A stretch of 64,000 bases of DNA, taken from NCBI RefSeq assembly GCF_000512585.2, contig NC_089246.1, positions 1,612,001 through 1,676,000 of the forward strand, given 5' to 3'. The notes under the pieces were generated by a model, which saw nothing but the letters and a program-made list of their open reading frames with translations, did no database searches and was not told the DNA's origin. The stretch comes from Kwoniella bestiolae CBS 10118 (lineage: Eukaryota; Basidiomycota; Tremellomycetes; Tremellales; Cryptococcaceae). Of the stretch, positions 58,530 through 64,000 are shown piece by piece (position 1 is the stretch's first letter; the number at the start of each line of letters is the position of its first letter). The position numbers and the translations under genes were made by a program.

Positions 58530-60550
58530 CTTCAGCAGGGTTCAGTCTGTCTAGACTTGGGTTGTTTTGTTAGTTTGTTTATTGGAAAGCATCCACAGTG
58601 TGATTTCTTGCTATCTTCCGCCTGGACAGGGTATTGTCTTTGTTGAAGGGTGATTTATGTTAGTTTTTTCTGGTCAGTACAGTCAAATCTCAAGATTAGC
58701 TAAACGTAAGTGAGTTATACGGCCGATTGAGACCTAGTCGGCTACAACGATTATCCACCTTAGCTACCTATGGACTAAAGACGTTGACCATCCTTTGTGA
58801 TCTAGACGGGTCAAGGAAGAGAAAGGATGGTCATAAGTTGCTTTTACTTTCGACAGAGTTTCACCGAAATTGATCGACATCGGCGCTCTCCATTCTGCTG
58901 GACCTACGGTATTGTCCTTCCGGGAAAGGACAAGATGCTTGGGGGTTTATTCCTCGTCTACGCTATTGATTTGACACCACAGTCCCCAAAGACTCTAGCA
59001 GCTGAGCTGTCAGTGAGAATGCGGTCATCGTTGAATCTGATCTTTGTGGTTGATCGTCAAGGTGAATAACCCTTTCTCACACTACGAACGTTATGCCTAT
59101 CACACGCTCAGCAAGTTACCGTCTCGGTCTACTGTACTCAATTTTGTCGCGTGCGATGAAATCATCGCGAGACAATTGGAAGTACAGAATACCGTAACTG
59201 ATCCCTGAGTGTTTGATAGATGCGGAATCCCGATGTAAGTCGTCAGCAGAACGCTTCTTATAGCCGATAAGCACCGAACGGTGTTAGAACGGTCGAGGAA
59301 TTACCGTGGGCTTCATTTAGGTTTGAAGCTGGATCTCGTGGAACTAACAGAGTCGGTCGTTGCTGAGATCATCATGGATTCCAGCTACATCGCTCAATTC
59401 AGACAGAGTAACGAGATGATTCGCTCATACCGTGTCATGATTTGTGTTGAATGGGTTCATGCTAAGACGCTCCACGGTCGTTCGGCAGTTAGTGCTACCA
59501 TCGCACCTCCACTCTAGCGGTGAAAAAATACCGGATATACGCCTTCACCTTGAGATCAACAGAACTTATGCCCGAAGCTTCCTAGGAACCTGTCGACAGT
59601 CAACTGGCGAATGAGATTTCATCCCGTCTCTTCAGGGTCTGCGAATCAGAGCCGCCAATTCCCTGATTACATGGAAGACCCTCATTTCCTTATCTATGCG
59701 AGGCAGCGTACATACATCCCATGTGATTATTTACGACGCCCTTCTGTGATGCGTTTCCCAGGCATTTATCTATCCATTCCAAATTCCACCAAGGGATTTC
59801 TCATTTACGATAGACGATGATCTTCGCTGATTTGTCTGCTCCATTCGTTATTTGTCAGGGTGGATGATCGTCCCGTGCGTTCTGTCCAGAGTCTAGTTTC
59901 CACTGCCGTAGTACTGTACCAGACGCACAGACGAGCCAGAGATGTTGATACATGGAGTGCAACTCAATTGAGGGATTGGGCAGAGGGGTTTCCCTCAACC
60001 CTATCGAGCATAACGTATAACGCATAGCGTATAGAATCAAGTTGATTACAAAATCGTAATTGCCACTCAGGTCCCGGCTACACACAGATTTACCACTTGC
60101 GGTTAAATCAGTTGTTCGGTTGTAATGAGCCATTAGGAATTGATGTTATATTGATTATGAGTGTTAATTGATTTGTCACTATCACTATAGAGGAAAGGGT
60201 CCTAGCGCAGTATCGAGTTACTCCAATATTAACAACTACTCTTCACTCAACCACCATTCGTTCATTTGTTGACACATACAATCTCATCCATCTATCTCAC
60301 ACACGACTTCACCTCGATCCATCTCACACATCATCATCTAAGACGCCTGATCCCAAAGCGAGTACATATCACTGCATTCAAGTGAACGAGATACGACAAG
60401 GAAAGATTCTTCCAATTCAAGTTTGAATCGGATCCCCGACCAATTGGTTAGGATTGGTGTGACGAAGCTCTTCAACCCTGATCAAATACCCAAACATTAG
60501 GTATCGATTGATTGAGTTGTCAACATAAACAAATACCAACAGCATCAACC
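58530..60550. other. Long divergent intergenic region (2 kb), membrane protein / SRPK
   Basis: No supported gene. Three rightward frames of 69-80 codons (58827-59069, 59281-59517, 59611-59820) lack motifs and mutual splice signals. The last 300 bp is A/C/T-rich ('CTCATCCATCTATCTCACACAC'-like repeats in pieces), fitting a long SRPK 5' leader. Confidence 0.65.
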
Positions 60551-63175
60551 ATGCCCCATCCTGCATCCGCCGCAGGCTACTCTGGAGACTCAGTGAGTGG
60601 ATCTCATCATGCATACCCTCTTACCAATCCGACAAGCACTGCCCATGGCCATGACGATGGTCGCTCGTCACGCGAGCCTTATCATCAACTCGTGGGAATG
60701 TGTCCATTCCCTTGATGCCATCGTCGAGGTCGTGTGATTCAACATCGTCATTCGCATCTGTCATACTGCGATCGCATTTGGATACTGATGTGCTCGGCAA
60801 TCTGTAGCGCGTCGCACCTACTCCTCTCGCCGTTCCCTCCCCAGCTCCACAGCCTTCCACTTCCGCCTCTGCCGGCAACTCCCTATCTGCATCCCAAGCC
60901 TCCCAAGCAACATCCGTCCTCACAGAAGATGAAGAAGACCTAGAAGACTATAGGCCAGGTGGATATCACCCCGTCAACATAGGAGACGAGTTCAACAACG
61001 GTCGTTATATGATAGTGCGGAAACTAGGTTGGGGTCACTTTTCGACAGTATGGTTAGCAAGGGATGACCAGTGAGTAGTTATTCTCTGTCGTTCGGCGAA
61101 CCGACGTATATATATATTCGCTTGTCCTCCATCCATACACACCCTCTTTCCTCTTCCGCACTAGCTTGTTCCCGATATCAGCGGATGAGAGAATCGGATC
61201 TGAGTATTGACCTGTGTATTCCTTTTTCACTCTAGCACCAAGCGGCATGTCGCGCTAAAAGTGGTCAAATCCGATGGTCATTACACCGAAACCGCTCTCG
61301 ATGAGATTCAACTGCTTCAACGTGTAGTCACCTCATCTCAGACACATGCAGGGCGATGTCACGTAGTAGGACTAGTAGACAACTTCAGGCATACCGGACC
61401 AAACGGTAGTCACGTCTGTATGGTGTTCGAAGTATTGGGAGAAAACTTGCTAGGATTAATCAAGAGGTATCAACATCGAGGTGTTCCACAACATATCGTC
61501 AAACAAATTGCCAAACAAGTGTTACTGGGTCTGGATTACCTTCACACGGAATGTCGAATTATTCATACGGATCTGAAACCTGAAAATGTGTTGATCTGCA
61601 TAGAAGACGTGGAATCTGTGGTACAAGCTGAACTAGCTTCATGTCCTGCGGCAGTACCGACCAAATTGGTAGGTGTACCCCCCTCTCAAGGTAGATTGGG
61701 TAATCAGACACCTCGGAAAGATGGATTGTTCATTGTCGGATCTCAACCTCTACCATCACCAAGCTCAAGTTATTCGAGCAGTCCGATGTTGGATAAATAC
61801 GGTTTCGGAATGAGTAAAATATCTGGGGCGGATGCGTTCCCAAAATCAAATAGCGTTGCTGGAGCGTCACTCGTAAAGAGAGCTACGACGACTGAAGCAT
61901 TAGGAGATGGTATAGGGAATGTCAAATTAGGTGAAGGGCTTAGTTGGGAGAAGACAAAAGCGCCGACACAACCAGCATCCACGAAACCTTCCTTGCTATC
62001 TCAACAGATGAGTGCAGCACCTCCATCGCCATCACTTCAACCTACCAACCCGCCACCTTCATCATCCACCAACCCATCCACCACTGCTACCCCTAGCCAA
62101 ACTATAATCTCCACTCCAGCCACCACACCAGACTCTTCCCGAAATGACGATGCCAAAATATCCACATCGGTCATGTCGACCGAATCACTCTCACCTCCGA
62201 AACACGAGCCCAAATCTCATAGCCAACCACCCTTAGGTCAATCTGTATCTGAAATCACTACTTCCCCCGCTTCTTCCCATGTCAACAATCTACAAGATCA
62301 GGAAGCTCACCATGATCCTGATGATCCCAATAGGGATGCTCCTATAGCTGGCGATCCCAACCACCTTCCCCCACCTTTCCCATATGACCCAGTAAGCCTG
62401 GAGAGGATAACGGTGAAGATTGCGGATCTGGGTAATGCATGTTGGGTGGATCATCACTTCACGAATGATATACAAACAAGACAGTATAGGTGTCCTGAGA
62501 TTATATTGGGTACGAGGTGGAATCAGAGCGTGGATATCTGGAGTGCGGCGTGTCTGGTGAGTCAACTTTATGGAAAAAGTATGGACATGGCTTGATTTGC
62601 ATACTAATCCAATACTTTCTGTTCAGTTCTTCGAATTGTTGACCGGTGATTACCTGTTCGACCCTCAACCAGGAGTGAAATACGATAAAGATGACGATCA
62701 CGTCGCTCAAATCATGGAACTACTCGGAGAAATGCCACGGTCCCTAGCGTTGTCCGGTAAATATTCGCACGAGATGTTCAACCGAAGAGGAGAACTACGA
62801 CATATCAGCAGATTGAGGTTCTGGCCGATGATCTCAGTGCTGAAGGAGAAATACCTGATGGAGCACTCCGATGCCGAACTACTATCGTCATTCCTCATGC
62901 CGATGTTACATTATTACCCAGACTCAAGAGCTACCGCTGCGGAACTGGTCAATCACCCATGGCTTGAAGGCGTGGTGGTCCAAGGTGAATTGGAGATGGC
63001 TCAGAACTTCCACAAGAACGAAGTTGAACGGATCAGACAGCAGCAGCAGGATAAATCGCAGACAACAGATGATAAGGGAAAAGAGAAGGAGAAGGATAAA
63101 GGTCCCGTAAATCTGAAGGACGTTTTGGGACTGGGGCCTTCGGTCAAAGGTATGGTAGGGATGGGCAGGATTTAG
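60551..63175 (+). CDS. SR-protein kinase (SRPK / Sky1 / Dsk1 family)
   Basis: Phosphorylates Arg-Ser repeats of splicing factors, controlling their nuclear import and activity. Exons 60551-60592, 60808-61070, 61236-62556 and 62627-63175 give 724 residues. A Ser/Ala-rich N-terminus precedes the SRPK signature 'EDYRPGGYHPVNIGDEFNNG', then 'IVRKLGWGHFSTVWLARD' (Gly loop), 'HVALKVVKS' (Lys), 'HTDLKPENVL' near 61564 and 'DLGNACWVDHHFTNDIQTRQ' near 62425 (DLG in place of DFG, normal for SRPK). 'YRCPEIILGTRWNQSVDIWS' and 'ELLTGDYLFDP' follow. A spacer of about 270 residues, Ser/Pro/Thr-rich, splits the kinase between the catalytic and DLG motifs, as in all SRPKs, where it sets cytosol/nucleus location. 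The C-terminus is lysine-rich. Confidence 0.95.
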
Positions 63176-64000
63176 AGTCGTTGGTAGTAGAAAGCCGCGT
63201 CGGGATAACGTCTGATAAGCTCGGTGGGCCAGGGGGATAATCAAATGGAGCGGGTGGGAAACGAGTCGTGTCATTTACAAGAATTGGTCCCCCAAATCAA
63301 CGAACGGAAGTGCACCTGGACGGGGTTCGTCTTCTCTTCCTTCGACATTACGATCTGAAACGGCGCAGGTCACTTGGACATATGTAATACAATACATCTG
63401 CAGGAAAGGTAAAGGATTCAAGGAGTGTAGGCGATAGTTGTAGAAGAAGTGAACTATGTTGTCCGACATCAAACATCAAATAGAGCTAGATCAATGTTGT
63501 CAAAACGTCGAATCGAACAGCTATAATTCCGGATCCTGACCGATATAATCTAGTAAACCCCAATCAAAATCAAATATAGATTCTTCCCTTCCTCTCTTCC
63601 TTCTTCCTCGAGATTCATCAATCAATAATGGTTTCTATATATATTTACATTATCAATAACGATATCTCATCTAGACATCTTTTCTTCTTCTTCTTTCCCC
63701 AATTTCTATAGATGATGTTTGACATTTCATTATTTCGTGACATCTTTCGTGTTTCCTGTTTTCGCTTTTGGTCCTGATTTTGGTTGGATCTCGGTAATTG
63801 GCTTGAAAGGTTGTTATAGTGATATTCGTAGTGATTTGGATATGGAAGATGAATCTAATCTGAAATAGATCTACTACTTGCACTGCACTGTAGACTGGTT
63901 CGTGCATCGTGCGTCGTGCACCTAGAGGTTGCTACACGATACCTGATGATCAGGAAGTTGCATCTGAGTTGTGTTTTGACGAAATTGACAATACGTTACA
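63176..64000. other. 3' flank of SRPK to window edge
   Basis: About 825 bp without a supported gene. A minus-strand frame at 63275-63472 ending '...RPGALPFVDLGDQFL' looks somewhat protein-like and might be a terminal exon of a gene beyond the window, but no splice partner could be confirmed. 63540-63700 is T/C-rich. Confidence 0.6.

Noticed and set aside
58827..59820. Three small rightward frames in the 2 kb gap upstream of SRPK
   Set aside because: 69-80 codons each, random composition, no connecting donor/acceptor pairs that I could find, no family resemblance.
5149..63175. MOT1, CAF16, DBR1 and SRPK as a functional RNA/transcription cluster
   Set aside because: They are spread over nearly 60 kb with unrelated genes between them. 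Fungal housekeeping genes are not normally clustered this way, so chance is the simpler reading.
1..64000. tRNA, rRNA, CRISPR array, transposon or terminal repeats
   Set aside because: I looked by eye for tRNA B-box motifs (GGTTCGANTC), spaced repeat arrays, transposase or reverse-transcriptase motifs and long terminal repeats, and saw none. A covariance-model scan would be decisive for RNAs.

Overview
The window is ordinary-looking nuclear DNA of a basidiomycete yeast, most likely a Tremellomycete of the Cryptococcus/Kwoniella type. Reasons: many short introns (about 50-80 nt) with GTGAGT/GTAAGT donors and a CTGAY/CTAAC branch site; frequent CGA arginine codons; a URA2-type pyrimidine enzyme with a dead dihydroorotase domain; a urease accessory gene; and closely packed genes on both strands. 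Genus and species cannot be fixed from the sequence alone. Where I traced every splice junction, exon lengths sum to a multiple of three (URA2 part, the Cys-rich protein, UreF, the NTF2-like protein, CLASP, SRPK), which supports those models.

Layout, left to right. 1-4664 (+): 3' two-thirds of URA2. 5149-11741 (-): MOT1/BTAF1. 13314-14466 (+): a small secreted Cys-rich, probably GPI-anchored protein. 15020-16212 (+): urease accessory UreF. 16845-19595 (-): an intronless 916-aa orphan, mostly disordered, with a 3.3 kb gene-free region upstream. 22866-24220 (-): CAF16-like ABC ATPase, divergent from a GH47 alpha-1,2-mannosidase (24633-27904, +). 28714-33831 (+): a GH63-like glucosidase without a signal peptide. 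34193-35624 (-) ATP10 and 35962-38009 (+) MAS2 form a divergent mitochondrial pair. 38463-39241 (+): a small NTF2-like protein. 39653-42464 (-): acetoacetyl-CoA synthetase, divergent from an ArfGAP (42829-44532, +). 44881-48498 (-): a membrane-anchored double amidohydrolase. 48929-52703 (-): a CLASP/Stu1-like protein, divergent from DBR1 (53100-55077, +). 55457-58529 (-): an orphan multi-pass membrane protein. 60551-63175 (+): an SRPK-type SR-protein kinase.

Functionally this is a housekeeping region. It covers pyrimidine synthesis, TBP recycling (MOT1), CCR4-NOT (CAF16), splicing control (SRPK), lariat turnover (DBR1), N-glycan trimming, mitochondrial import and ATP synthase assembly, ketone-body activation, vesicle coats and microtubules. 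No operon-like logic applies. I saw no transposon, rRNA, tRNA, CRISPR array or secondary-metabolite cluster, and nothing I can defend as a new multi-gene system. The points most worth a second look are the amidohydrolase whose second module has lost its metal ligands, the two orphan proteins, the long gene-free region at 19.6-22.9 kb, the very small exons, and the shared AGCTGAY branch-site context.
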